A stretch of DNA of 64,000 bases from Malaya genurostris. Taxonomy: Eukaryota; Arthropoda; Insecta; Diptera; Culicidae. The stretch is taken from contig NC_080572.1 in assembly GCF_030247185.1 (NCBI RefSeq), positions 176,480,866-176,544,865 of the forward strand, given 5' to 3'. The position numbers and the translations under genes were made by a program. The notes under the pieces were generated by a model. That model saw only the letters and a list, made by a program, of their open reading frames with translations. It was not told the origin of the DNA and made no database searches. Below, piece by piece: positions 39,010-50,243 of this stretch; within the stretch, counting starts at the first letter, position 1, and the number at the start of each line of letters is the position of its first letter.

Positions 39010-41055
39010 ATAATGATCGTTCTATCGATTTTAATAACGATTTTTTGTAAATTATATCCTACATCTCTTAAAAAATTACCCTTTACAACCAAAGAATTAA
39101 AAATTTGGACTTTAAGCTCGTACCATGTTAAACGCTGTATTAGAATTTTCCCTACACAAAAATCACAGAATTGCAGAAGCAAATAATGTCTTCATAACCA
39201 AATCATGTATATAATAGGGCTGAAAAGTCACCACTTGTGTAATTTTAACTCATATTCCAATGAATAGTTACTCAAAAAAGTTAAACGCTATACGAAACCG
39301 ACAATGGATTTTTAGAGTAATTCATACATAGGCAAGCAATTGCATACTTTTGATAGTACTTCTGCGAACTCAAACATGCAGATATGAGTAATAATGGACA
39401 AGTTGTTTTGAGTTTACTTCCGCGTACCGAAACCAATACTTGTAGTTCTCATTTGAACAATCATTTTAATTCAAACTCGTTCAGTACTATCATATTCGCA
39501 TAGTTTCATTTCTATTGTATCTAGCATAACTTCACATTCCTTAGCAGGATGTGCTGTGCGACATTCCGGAACTTATTTGAATATTAATGAAACAACAACA
39601 ACAAAGAACGAGCATATATCCCTTCTCTCCTCGATCGATCGTTGAAGTCACTGCTGCAAACTGTGCCCTAACTGAGTCTTGTTGGCGACAAAAGCGACAC
39701 CACTTGCAACTAGGTAGAGAAAAAAAAGTGCAGCCATTGTGTTGTGCGAGTGGTCAACCGATATGGTCTTTTCCTGGCACTTTCCCGCGAGCTATGCTAC
39801 GCACACAAGGCGCAAACAGTTTAATCATTTTTATGCAAATCGTTGGTTTCTCGCCAATATGCCCACTCCGCGCGTTCCCGGACCGAAGCAGGAAACCCGC
39901 AAGGTGCGCGTACAAGCGGGAAACAAACACAATAGACCTCGCGCGATGGTTGGCTGTGGCAATTTTCATAAAAGGCCATAAATATTCAATCGCAATTTGC
40001 CTCCGCAATGGTTTGCAATGTGTGAGCACTTCCAAAAATAGTATGATCCCCTTCTCGCTAGATTGCCGAAGAAAGTTGAACTACAGGCAGCTTCACGCCA
40101 AGAAGCGCATCGTCGTCTGTCGTCTCCGGCCATTATAAATGCGGCAGCGAAAATGGTCGGTCAGTTTATCATCAATCAAATTAACATAAATTTCAATCCT
40201 TCTAAACAAGGTTGGTCGAAACAAGTAAATCGCACCAATCTGTATGTTGACCGCGACATGCGGAAGTGACACTTCGCTGTCTCCGTAACCGCAGTGCTGT
40301 CAATTCTGACAGCTTCGAAAGCGATCGGTTCGTTATCGCCAATCCCTGGGGTGCCAACCAGCCAAGCGGTGCTGGCCTTCGGTATTGAGTGGAAATCGTT
40401 TTCAATTGCTCGGTTAGTGTTGTTAGAAAAAAGAACGTTACGATGTTTGGAACCAAACAGCCGGTATGAGGTGTGAAAATGTGAGAAAATATAGTCGAGA
40501 TTTAATGAACGAAAGATAAGAATATCTGGCGGGGTCTACTTAAGTGTGCGCACTCGCGACACGCCGTGATCGGTTTGGTGATGGTGATCTAGTTGGCTGG
40601 CGTTGATTAGAGCTTTATACTATCTTAGATCTAGGCAGGCCTCATGGCCCTCAAGGGGACCAGATTTTGGAGGCCTTCGAGCACTGAGCGTTGCAAGATT
40701 TAGAGGTATAGGCTGGTTCTACAGGGAAGCGCACAACCGAACGTGCCAGAGTCATAAAACGAAAATAGCCATAAAATGCTATAAAAGGTGTTCAGTTTAA
40801 ACACTAGCATATGTTGCCCTCGGGCCACAACAATTACTATCGCGGCAATGAATTAACGGATCTTGTTGTATTATTCAAAGACAAGCAATTTTATCCATGC
40901 GATACAAGGTTGTTCTGGAAACATTTGGCCTTCTGCCTTCAAACTAATGCGCACATACTTTCTGTTCGTCCATTATAATTGAACTATTATTAGTAAATGT
41001 TTTTCAAGTTTTTTCTTTAATTTTGGGAAAGTAATTCGTAGAATTTTTTGCTATA
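39010..41055. other. Intronic sequence with GC-rich block at 39.6-40.8 kb
   Basis: The GC-richer block carries long frames on both strands (plus 39,587-40,138 and minus 39,754-40,035). They overlap each other and show no domain or conserved pattern. It may be a conserved noncoding block. Confidence 0.4.
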
Positions 41056-41059
41056 TGTA

Positions 41060-41300
41060 CATTATGATCAAAAAAGAACCGGAATTTTCATTTTAAAATT
41101 CCCGCGCTTGTCCAATCGGTAAACTTTTATTCTCTCAACGTTGGCAACACTTTTATACACTTTCTGTCAAATTTTGACGCATATCGTACGATTAGTTTTT
41201 GTTTGGCGTCTATACAAAGAAGTTGAAAAATTTTCGTGTTGCGATTTTTATAATGGATGAAAAATTAGAGTTCTATATTGGTAGGAAAGGACTGCCATTG
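41060..41300 (+). mobile_element. Possible 5' end of a Tc1/mariner element
   Basis: The sequence from CATTATGATCAAAAAAGAAC onward, followed about 190 bp later by a start codon in ATAATGGATGAAAAATTAGA, has the layout of a mariner 5' end and first codons. No transposase continues beyond it. The mariner remnant 0.4 kb to the right is in the opposite orientation and does not complete it. Confidence 0.35.
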
Positions 41301-41639
41301 TTCAATAGTATTTGATTTTAAAGCATTTTTTCTCTACTTTTCAGAAACCACTATAGGATGTTGCACATTTCTGCACCTTAAAGGTTATTTTCAATAGTTT
41401 GCGGGGTCGACAATAAAAATCCCAGAAACAAGGGCCTGACTTTTGTATCTGAAGTCGGTGTCAGTAAAATTTAAATAAACGGCTTTATGATAAATGGAAT
41501 CAGAATATTTACAACATTAATAATATAAAATAGCTATATAAATGTCGTTATATAAATCTATTTATAATATATCAGGCGTTTAAATAAATTATTGAAGTTT
41601 CATGATTTTTAGTATCATTGCAGTACCGTTTTTAAAAGT

Positions 41640-42085
41640 ATAGTCCATCGATTTTCAAAGTATAGTCCATCGTTATATACCACCACTAAGACTCGGATAC
41701 CACATTTGAATAATTCCTTTTCCTCAGATTCGACAAATGAATCGATCCAATTTTTGGTGGTGTCGTAGTTTTTGAAACTGATCTGACAAGTTATGCGCCA
41801 TGGATTTAAGCAAATGGCAACCGTATGAAACAATGTCTGACAAAAAATGGTGGCTGGGGCTGAACTTTTCATTGCAGCGATTATAAAAAAAAACTTTTAG
41901 AACTTTCGAAGCATGGAGTCTTCCATTGTCATGAAGCAAAAATACTATGCCATGAAGATCTTCATATTGCGTCCGCTTTTCTTGCAATGCTCTGTCCAAA
42001 CGCATTTGAGTAGCTCATAATAAATAGCACCCAGTTGATCCCACCACATGCACTTTTTCTGTTCTCCGGAACTTTCTTTCCATAT
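41640..42085 (-). pseudogene. Decayed mariner transposase, C-terminal half
   Basis: On the minus strand I see CMWWDQLGAIYYELL, then MRLDRALQEKRTQYEDLHG, then IVFLLHDNGRLHAS with the second catalytic Asp in HDN. After a frame change comes LLKSMAHNLSDQF, and after another NYDTTKNWIDSFVESEEKEL and the C-terminal FKCGIRVL. The third-Asp motif (YSPDLAPSD) is not readable. Several frameshifts make it dead. It is unlike the mariner at 28.5 and 49.4 kb, so it is a separate family. Confidence 0.82.
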
Positions 42086-42831
42086 AAAAATTCCCAAATT
42101 CGAACCACGAAAACCACTTCATGCATGTTTGGTCAGCGTCATTTTTTATTTTACATAGTTTAATAAGATACTTTAACATAATAAAAATCAACTATTATTA
42201 ATAAAGCGGTTTTATTTTGTACGTGTGTTTGTGTTCTTTCATAAAGTCGAAAAACTTAAAAAAAGCAAAATGCAGAGCATTTTCCAAAAATTGGTATTTT
42301 TGTTAAAAAAACACTTTTTTGATAGTTACTCTCCCATCTTCAATCATAGTGCAATAAACTACATCAGTTGTATGTTACAACATAACAGAAAATAAAAATA
42401 TAAAGATAAGCCCTTCTGGAGAAGATTGATATTTTCAAGATATATGAAGATTTTTTTTTCCTGTTTATACATTTTCCACATAGGTTTAATCATTATTTGA
42501 AACATTAGTTAAAGCTCCTAATCAATTACGAAATAAATAAAAATACACAAGTTAATTTATTAAAAAAAGTCGTCATTTTCCAGTCCATAGCGAACGGTGC
42601 ATCATGTCACTTTTTGGTGGATCGAATATTTTGTCATACATTATCAAGATGGAAATATATTCAGAGATCTCAAATTATTAAAAAAAATCATCCAGCTGAC
42701 GTTTATCGACGTATTTATGTTTTTTTCAACTTTTGTATGGAGAGGCATCACTGTGCGCCGTGGCGCTCGAGCCCAGCTAAACATGCTAGGTTCGTTGATT
42801 CAGTTAGACTGTTTCTTCGTGTGTTTTACAT
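42086..42831. other. AT-rich intronic sequence, nothing recognised
   Basis: No gene or bounded repeat was seen between the mariner remnant and the SINE. Confidence 0.5.
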
Positions 42832-42947
42832 GCAGGATAGTTTAATTGGCAAAACGATTTACCCGGATAGGATCTAACTACGGTGGCTTTTTCGTGGTTT
42901 TCATTACATAGTTGTATTCGCATGTGATTTTTTCAATCTGTTTTCCT
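42832..42947 (+). mobile_element. tRNA-derived SINE (GCAGGG family), copy 4, B box deleted
   Basis: The head GCAGGATAGTTTAATTGGC and the A box are present. After CTAACTACG the sequence passes straight to GTGGCTTTTTCGTGG, so the B box and the 3' side of the tRNA-like fold are missing. The body and tail are as in the other copies. The copy would not be transcribed from its own promoter. Confidence 0.75.
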
Positions 42948-43095
42948 CGTAAGATGCTGAACAAATTTATTTGCTCTTGTTTTTTATTGACTATTTTTAG
43001 AAAAATGCGTACTGTGAAATGTGCTGTTTTTTCATCACTAAATTCTAAAAGTCTCATTGACACGCGTTATTCTTACTTATAAATTTCTGTAGGAT

Positions 43096-43482
43096 TACTG
43101 TGCTCATACTCGCATATCAGTCCCATATCGATTTTCGCCAATTTTGAGTTAGCTTGAGGAATGAAATCTATCCTCAATGTACTATCGGAAATTGCAATAA
43201 AAGTTGAGGGTTTCTTTAGTAAAATGTGAAAAAAATATCAACTCATATCAGTCCCATATGCAAAGTACCCGCATATCAGTCCCATTCAGTGCAAATTTCA
43301 ATAATTTCATTTGTTGCAATATTGGAATAGCAAAGGTGTATTACCGATGTTTCATGTAATAATACCATGATTTAGCATTAGGCAGCATAATAAATCAAAA
43401 AATTCAGAAATAAAATTTTTATCGTCTTTTTTCTCGACATGCCGATTTTCCATATGAGACTGATATGCAAGTATGGGCAGTA
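43096..43482. mobile_element. MITE with CATATCAGTCCCATA subterminal repeats
   Basis: The left end TACTGTGCTCATACTCGCAT and the reverse complement of the right end, TACTGCCCATACTTGCAT, form inverted termini of about 27 bp. CATATCAGTCCCATA or close variants occurs five times: at the left end, three times inside and reversed at the right end. No coding capacity is present. The target duplication is unclear. Confidence 0.7.
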
Positions 43483-43794
43483 CTGTAGTCACTAATTTTC
43501 ACACCCCTCACCGGTTTAAAAACAATATCAATGATTTTAAATGTAAATCAATCGGAAATCATGCTTGATCTTGCTTATATATGAATTTCTTCCACAATGC
43601 TCAAAGCAGATCGAATAGTCCAGTGATTTGATCTTACAGGAGTCAGGAATAATAGTAATTCAAAATCACTACCGATTTTTTGTGACTCAAGATCAGTATT
43701 GATTTTGATCTATGTGATTCAACGAATACTGACCAATTAATCTTTGAAAGATCAGATCAGTAGTGATCTTCAGTGAACAGAAAGAAATTATAAA

Positions 43795-44199
43795 TTTTAC
43801 AGATGACATAATTCTTCAAACGACTTAATTCATAACTACTCAACTTCTCAAATGCCATAATATTCCATTCGTACAGAAATTTACTGGCTCCGAGTGTAGT
43901 TTGCACTCGACTAGCAAGTAAGACTGTATGAATTTATATGCACGATTTACCAGCCAAACAGATATGTGCTTCCGTGGCTCAGTCGACTAACTGGTGTGCT
44001 TTGTGATCTAATGTTTTCCGGTTCAAGTCGCGTTGTTGATGTCGATCTTTTGAATCTTATTCCTTTCGTTTTAAAGCCATGTAATTTTCAAATCACACAA
44101 TTTTACATGTTCTTGAATATAAATTTGTGTGAAATATGACGCTCCATTTATGTGCATCTGATAAGATATAAAATCACTAGAATTTTTCGAACTGTGTGG
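43795..44199 (+). repeat. Composite SINE-like repeat, copy 3
   Basis: An A box TGGCTCAGTCG at 43,975 and a B box GGTTCAAGTCG at 44,020 lie 45 bases apart, a normal tRNA-type spacing. The body continues through CATGTAATTTTCAAATCACA to TTTTTCGAACTGTGTGG at 44,199. It is the opposite-orientation partner of 36,060-36,530. The upstream part (43,795-43,895) is the diverged equivalent of 36,062-36,180. Confidence 0.72.
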
Positions 44200-44307
44200 G
44201 AATGATCACAAGCAGTATTCTTCGATAGTGATCAAGATTTGATGATAATTTTGATTTTTCCAGCCCTTCCAATTAATAATCTGGACGGTATCATTCTTTT
44301 GGAAAAT

Positions 44308-45214
44308 ACACCCAAACCTCCATTTACGTAATAATCGGGACTTAGTAAATCAAATTATGACGTAAAAAAAGTTTACGTTATTTGGAATTTTCAACGTAAA
44401 AAAAGTTTTTCATATGTATGTATATTATTGGACATGTATAATATAATGGATAGCTATGGAACACAAATTATTAGTATTTGCAGGAAAAGGATGTCCTAGG
44501 TCGCATAAATTTCCAAGATGGCGACTTCCGGTTCATCGATATTCGTGATAAACCATCAGAATATGAGTATTCTTGGAACGGGTTTGATGAGTACATGTCA
44601 GAAAACGATGTTTGAGGTGGTTCTGAATTCCAAGATGGCGACTTCCGGTTTATTGATATTCCTTAAAAACCCTTACAATATGGGTATTTTCAAAACGGGT
44701 TTGATGAGTGGATGTAGGAAAACGATGTTTGAAATTGTTCTGAAATCCAAAATGGCGGCTTCCGGTTATTCCTTGAAAACTCTTACAATTTCTCATCAAA
44801 CTCGTTCCAAAATACCCATATTGTAAAAGTTTTCAAGGAATATCAATAAACCGGAAGTCGCCATATTGGAATTTAGTTCCACCTCTAACATCATTTTCCG
44901 ACATCTACTCATCAAACTCGTTCCAAAAATAACCATATGGTAAGGGTTTTCAAGGAATATCAATAAACCAGATGTCGCCATCTTGGAATTCAGAACCACC
45001 TCGAACATCGTTTTCCGACATCTACTCATCAAACCCATTCCGAAAATACCCATATTGTAGTAATTTCCATGGAATATAAATGAGCGGGAAATGATTTTCA
45101 TTGTATGCCAAAATCTTTCTACGAAGTAGGTTCGTAAAAAAAGTTCACGTTATTTGGGATTTTGTTCGTGAAAAGAGTTTCGTAAAAAGTTTACGTAAAC
45201 GGAGATTTGGGTGT
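44308..45214. mobile_element. Foldback element built of 117-bp units (907 bp)
   Basis: The ends are inverted repeats: ACACCCAAACCTCCATTTAC on the left, and GTTTACG/GGAGATTTGGGTGT on the right. Inside the left half, a unit beginning CCAAGATGGCGACTTCCGGT repeats at 44,513, 44,630 and 44,747, a period of 117 bp. The right half carries the same unit reversed, ending near 44,869 and 44,987. Subterminal AAAAAAAGTTTACGTTATTT blocks are also mirrored. Since 117 is divisible by 3, the units stay open in one frame, giving false reading frames on both strands. Confidence 0.85.
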
Positions 45215-46101
45215 TTATTGATAAAGTTGAAAATAGATTATACGAGAAAATAAAACCACTAATCAGTATTATATTCAGGTCTCAGTTAGGCCTACTTGCA
45301 AACCAGGTGAAAATCACCCAACGATCCTATTCGAGACCTTCTGTCTTGACGTGGCTTTCCATATAGGAACCTCAAGTTTTTTTCAAATAGAATTAAGTGA
45401 TTAATGTTGGACTGCTATGTGGCATAACAGTTCAATATGAACTGTTGTGCACTGTCGAGTGTAGGACGAAATGTAATGAAAAGTAAGATTGTTAGACTTA
45501 TTAATTTTCAGAACAACTTTTCCTGATTAAGAAAAAATGGCGTTATGGTAAAGAAAAGCTCATGTGCCTTAATGAATAAACCTCATTTTCAAAATCCAGT
45601 ACATCGGATGCAATAATTTAATTTCATAATTGTTAATATTTTTCTTTATTTCGAGAAGTATTCATCAACGCGTCTCTTCTCGGATGATAGAAACATAAGC
45701 GCTCCGGAATCCGAGGTCTTGGTTGCAATATTGAAAATAAAATGAAAAATTTGCAATTCGTCTTGTATTCTAGCAACCGTGGGCAGGGCACAAAACATTC
45801 CTCTGTATACTGTTAGTGAATCCCACGGGAAGACCACCCGCCAAACAACCGGCGACCTATTTGCGGGTCCTTTCCCATCCAATCACATAGCTTTCTCATA
45901 ATGCCGAACCCCGTATGATAAACCTTGATATTTTCACAGTGTCCGATTCAAGGGCGTGTTTGGTTGTAATAGAATTTCATCGGCGAATAGTGATTTGTGT
46001 GCGTGTGTGTGAGAGAGAGAGGGATAGAGCGACGGTGTGGGTGTGTGGTCTAGCAATCCGATATCTGATAAGAGGAGAAAGTGGGGGTAATTGAATGTTA
46101 C
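45215..46101. other. Intronic sequence next to grh exon, no gene recognised
   Basis: The last 150 bp before the exon donor are GC-richer, with a short GA/TG run near 45,996-46,050. No exon or bounded repeat is visible. Confidence 0.5.
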
Positions 46102-46467
46102 CTCCATTGAAGTCCGTCCTTGTCCTGGACCTTGTAGTACTCGTAGATGAAGGTGCCGTTATTGTTGTGAAGTTGATGAATTTGCTGCTGCTGCTGCTGT
46201 TGAACTTGATGGTGTTGTGGCTGATGCTGGTGAGTCTGCTGTTGCTGCTGCTGCTGATGCTGGTGATGATGATGATGATGATGGGTAAGGGAATTGAGGG
46301 TAAGACTAGACTGAGTATTGTTACTATCGTCTTCCGGCGACGATTGTGAACCGCTGCTGTTGCTGTGGTGGTTGTTGTTGTGGTTGGTAGCGGAACTGCT
46401 GTTGGCGTTGCTGGTATTGACGTTCAGCATCGAGGAGGTAGCGGTTGTCAGTGGGTGTTCATAATAT
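46102..46467 (-). CDS. grh: grainyhead (grh) coding exon with His/Gln-rich tract, 366 bp
   Basis: This exon encodes the conserved N-terminal activation-region motif of Grainyhead proteins. On the minus strand the acceptor is gcatttgcag before 46,467 and the donor is TGGAG|gtaac after 46,102. The first residues, YYEHPLTTAT then MLNVN, correspond to the YLENPLTAATKAM motif of vertebrate GRHL proteins. The last residues, FIYEYYKVQDKDGLQW, correspond to the GRHL segment LLYDYYKVP. Between them is an insect-type low-complexity stretch: Asn/Ser-rich, then seven His, then several Gln runs coded by CAG/CAA and CAT/CAC triplets. The exon is one base plus 121 codons plus two bases. Its end phase (AG|) fits the start phase of the exon at 20,416, so TGG-AG|C would read Trp-Ser. 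The triplet tracts make length variation between individuals likely. The family call is based on both conserved ends flanking the tract. Confidence 0.93.
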
Positions 46468-46591
46468 CTGCAAATGCAGAACCGAAGACATGTAGAAAAG
46501 GGTACCGTCTATTGTATTTGCAGTTGGGCATGGATGGAGATGATTCCCCCTTCCTTGGAGGGACTTACTATCGGAATTCAATTGTACTTAC
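46468..46591 (-). other. grh: grh intron, 124 bp
   Basis: This short intron separates the two N-terminal grh exons. It begins gtaagtacaatt and ends ctgcatttgcag on the minus strand. It is the only short intron in the window; all other introns here exceed 17 kb. Confidence 0.85.
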
Positions 46592-46690
46592 CGTGCATAC
46601 GCTGCTTGGGTGGCGCTGATGTGTGCGATGCTATCACTGTTCACCGGATCGGCCGACATCGGTGATTCGGGATGCGATGAGATTCGTCGA
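46592..46690 (-). CDS. grh: grainyhead (grh) internal coding exon, 99 bp
   Basis: This is an internal exon of grainyhead, a CP2-family transcription factor that controls epidermal barrier, wound-repair and neuroblast genes from the nucleus. On the minus strand the acceptor reads cttttccgcag before 46,690 and the donor is CG|gtaagt after 46,592. The exon enters with the last base of a codon and leaves with two bases of the next, giving 32 full codons. The peptide contains RRISSHPESP and MSADPVNSDSIAHISATQ and ends AAYA. The split codon CG|A joins it to the next exon as Arg. There is no domain here; the segment is part of the N-terminal regulatory region. It leads through a 124-bp intron to the neighbouring exon, whose YYEHPLTTAT matches the vertebrate GRHL motif. 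The identification depends on that neighbour and is firm; which isoforms use this exon is not known. Confidence 0.88.
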
Positions 46691-49285
46691 CTGCGGAAAA
46701 GTTTTACAAAAGAGGTTGGGCGGAGTGGAATTGATTTTATTTTTGTTTTCATTGCTTTTAATCGAGCTACGTCGAGAGGAATGCCTTCATCAGTGCTTCT
46801 TTAGTTCAGTATTTATCTGTAGGCAAATGATTCATTTATGCTAACTAAGGATCTTAACTACGGGTGAGTGTTTTTTTCTTGATATTTCCAAGTGCCTTGC
46901 AGGAAAGTTGATATCGATCTTTCAAATTCCAGTAAACGGCGAAGGTCAAATGAAAGAAGAGCTCAGGGGTGTAAACAAGCGCTAGGAGAATCGAGCATAT
47001 AAAAAGTGTATCGATATTTCGCTTACGGAATACCCAGAAACGCTCGTCGAGGCCACATTTTGACCTCCACTTTTTTTTTACCGCAACTGCAACATTCCAC
47101 CTCGCTTGGCACGGTATCAACACTTCAAAGGTATCGAATTTCGCGCAGCTCTCGATTTTGCTCCTTCCGTGCAGTGTCGAACCTTCCAACCCCCGGATGC
47201 TCGGGGTCCCGGAGTTGGAGAAAGAGATCGGAGGGGTTTTAGTACGTTACATGATTTTGGATGATTTTTTTATTCGTTGCAATTTGCCTTGATCGAAACG
47301 AGCATAAAAAAACCGTTGCACACGGGATAAACTTGTCCGACACGAGCATGCAACATAAATTACAGCTTCAGCTTAATTTTTTTTGCCTTTATCACATGAG
47401 CGTATAGTCCGGCATGTGGGTCCGCAGGTCGCTTCGGTCGGTTGTAACCGTTTCCCTGATCGGCACTCGCCGCCGTACCCACTAAATTGTTTACTTATGT
47501 TTTTGACTCCGAGGGGCGAATAAATCTCGAAATTGATCGTAATTATCTCACGATCCGGCCGAGAACGAGATCGAGAGAGTGAGAATCGGCTCGGCAGACA
47601 CATTTCATCCATTTGAGGGCACGTGGCCCCACACTTTCGTTTGAATGGCGGAATCGGGACCGGTCGGATCGGGACGAAGGGCGGCATAATTGAGTTCTGG
47701 TTTGCAACGGTCGGCCGTATGAGTGCAATGTAACTTGAGGCAGTTCCGTCATGCGACCTGTACCTACTCGGTTGAGTTGCACCGCCCCGACTAGCCTAGT
47801 CTAATCGCATGTGCAAAGCGAGGACTTTTTTTTATTTGTATGCTAATTTCTAGTGGTAGTAATTTTATTGGCGATCGTAAATCAGTCCGTTTTTGTTTAT
47901 TTTCCCAGTTGCCCTTAGACCATTTATCAATAATCAGTGCGGGGCCGGGAAGCTGACCGACTCGGAACTGCTTGGAGAGCCAGAAATACCCGCCCTTTTA
48001 TTGTTCTTAGATCGTAAACAAATTCTTTGCGATATTCAGTCCTGAAGGTGAGTGGCATTGCCAAGTGGTAAAGGAATATTAATCGTTGTTTGTTACTTGT
48101 GAAAATTTTCAACTGTTTCTATTACTTCAAGGCTTAGTAACTCTATATTTCCCGGAAATTTCATTATTGGAATGTCTCGTTTGTATATTCGATTATGTTC
48201 CATTTCTTCAATTTGTCACTAAGTTAGTTTTATTCAATTGAATGACAGAAACATGCGGTATATACCTAGTAATTGATTTTCAGCACCAGATTAGCGTCAA
48301 CATCGTTCAGGTTGAACTAGCAACAGTCAACAGGCTGCGAACAAATTTTAATTATGTTGCGACACCGAGGATTGTTAGCATTATTTAAATAAATTACCTC
48401 GAGGGATCAATTAGCCGTTACGTAAGATGCTTCTCGTTGTTTTCATACTGCCCCATCACGTACACGGTTTTAGCTGCATCGTTGCATCGAACATGCCGGT
48501 ATCTTCTGGACAGGTGACTACCGAATCAGTCTGCCGTGGCTGCCGCCGCTGGCTATGTGGGCTATCGATAATCGCACGGCTAAGCCTGGTGGTTGTCGGT
48601 GGCATTTTGAAACATCATACTACCAATGAGTATGCGGTGCTTCGAGAATGACACACATCAACACCGTGGATGCGAAGATGAAAAATGGCTTCCCACTACG
48701 CAATTCGGTAGATGTATGCGAAGTTGACAGCTTACTAGTTAGCCGTTATTCATTGTGAATTTATTCCACCAGAGGTAATCAATATTTTTTCCATCGATGA
48801 CGTGCTGCAGCGCCGCGACGAAACCCAAGTGATTTTATTCAAATGAATTCTAAGAAATTTTTATCGGCAACAAACTTGAAGTGATAATTTGATTAACAAT
48901 CAAAACAACAACGCTTAGAAGTTGGAAGTTTGCTGTTTCGATTCGTAATGTTTTAATGTAAATCGAGGAGAATTTCAATGCCTAGATAAGAGAGGTATAA
49001 ATTTTTGGTTGCTTTGTTTGTTTTCGTACACACAATGAGAGACGAATGACACTACACTCGAAACAAAATTAAAACAATTTTTGCATAGTACTACAATAAT
49101 CATTATCTATGGATTAGATTCATGAAGTCTATTTTATCGCTAGAACATATTTGCTATTAAAATACGCTCGTGAACAAATAAATTTTTCGTGATAGAATAA
49201 GTAACTGCATGTTCAGCGAAACTGTGGGCAAAATAACTGGAATAGAAAAATACTTCATTCTCTGCTGGTTATTTTTCATTTCTTT
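46691..49285. other. GC-richer intronic or 5' flanking sequence of grh
   Basis: In grh transcript sense this lies upstream of the 99-bp exon. Frames at 47,373-47,782 (minus) and 48,427-48,651 (plus) are not conserved as far as I can tell. It is repeat-poor and CpG-richer to about 48,700, so it is a candidate regulatory block. Confidence 0.45.
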
Positions 49286-49444
49286 ATCTCGGTAGCCCGA
49301 CTTGTTTCTCTTCCCCTCTACAATTGATCTTGTTCTAACAGATCAAAGTAACATTCGTAGTGAACAGATTATTCTCGCTGAATTTGACTCAGGTCATCTT
49401 TCTGTAACATTCAGATTTTCCGATAATTAATCCAAATAGTTCTA

Positions 49445-50243
49445 ACACATGGATCAATAAGTCCCGAGACTAAAGCAGAGATGGCGCTCGTAGTAAACCA
49501 GTAACCACGTCTTTCTAGAGTACTAACCTTTGCTTGAAACGGGTCAAAATTTTAAGTCGATCCGACCAGAAACAGCTGAGTTATCGAGGTTGGAGTAAAG
49601 TCGTTTTGTAGTTTGTTAAAAAAATGGAAAACCGAGTTTCGTGTTTTGAAAAAACATTGTTTTCTAATGGGTAAAAACACCGTGCAAACGAAACAATGGA
49701 TTGAAAAATGTTATCCGGACTCTTGTCCATCAAAAGCAACGATTTGTCGGTGGTTCGCCGAGTTTAAACGTGGTCGTACCGACACAAATGACGCGGAACG
49801 CTCGGGTAGACCTGTGGAAGCCGTTACACCGGAAAATGTGAGTGAAGTGACAAAAATTATAATGAAAGATCGTAAAGTGAAGCTCCGTGAGATTGCTGAG
49901 ATGACACAGATATCAGTGTATTTACTATGCTTCATGAAAAATTGAGCATGAAAAAGGTTTTTTCCAAGTGGGTGCCGCGATTGCTTTCGATGGAACAAAA
50001 TGCACCCTGCCACAAGTCGATGAAAACAATGGCGAAATTTTACGAATTGGGCTTTGATCTGCTTTCCCACCCCCCCATACTCGCCAGATTTAGCCCCCAG
50101 TGACTACTGGCTCTTTGCTGATCTTAAAAAAATGCTCCAGGGAAAAAGATCACCCTAAAAGGTGATTATGTTGATGAATTGAAAAAATTTAGCAAAAAAA
50201 TGTTGTTTCCATTGTTAGTCTCGGGACTTATTGATCCATGTGT
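49445..50243 (+). mobile_element. Internally deleted mariner element, copy 2 (799 bp)
   Basis: It has the same perfect 26-bp terminal inverted repeats as the copy at 28,461 (49,445-49,470 and 50,218-50,243) and the TA duplication at 49,443-49,444 and 50,244-50,245. It inserted into the endonuclease-linker part of a LINE ORF. Its internal deletion differs from copy 1, so the two arose by separate deletions from a longer parent. Confidence 0.93.
49624..50190 (+). pseudogene. Mariner transposase remnant, part of catalytic core lost
   Basis: The N-terminus from MENRVSCFEKT-like sequence, with a frame change, leads to KHCFLMGKNTVQTKQWIEK, CRWFAEFKRGRTDTNDAERS and PVEAVTPENVSEVTKIIMKD. After WVPRLLSMEQN it jumps directly to APCHKSMKTMAKFYELGFDL, then HPP/YSPDLAPSDYWLF with the third Asp. 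A second gap follows before KGDYVDELKKF. The first acid (DETW) and most of the second motif are deleted. Copy 1 lacks all three, so the two deletions are independent. Confidence 0.88.

Noticed and set aside
39587..40138. 183-codon plus-strand frame
   Set aside because: It overlaps long frames on the other strand in a GC-rich block and shows no domain, conserved pattern or splice signals that I can support.
44518..45101. Repeated MATSGLLIF-type peptides as a repeat protein gene
   Set aside because: The frames appear on both strands because the foldback element has mirrored 117-bp units. There is no start context or conserved ends.
46095..46349. Plus-strand Leu/Val-rich frame
   Set aside because: It is the antisense of the His/Gln tract of the grh exon.
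47373..47782. Overlapping minus-strand frames of 104 and 79 codons as a grh 5' exon
   Set aside because: The two are in different frames, and neither gives the phase required to join the exon at 46,690 or resembles Grainyhead.
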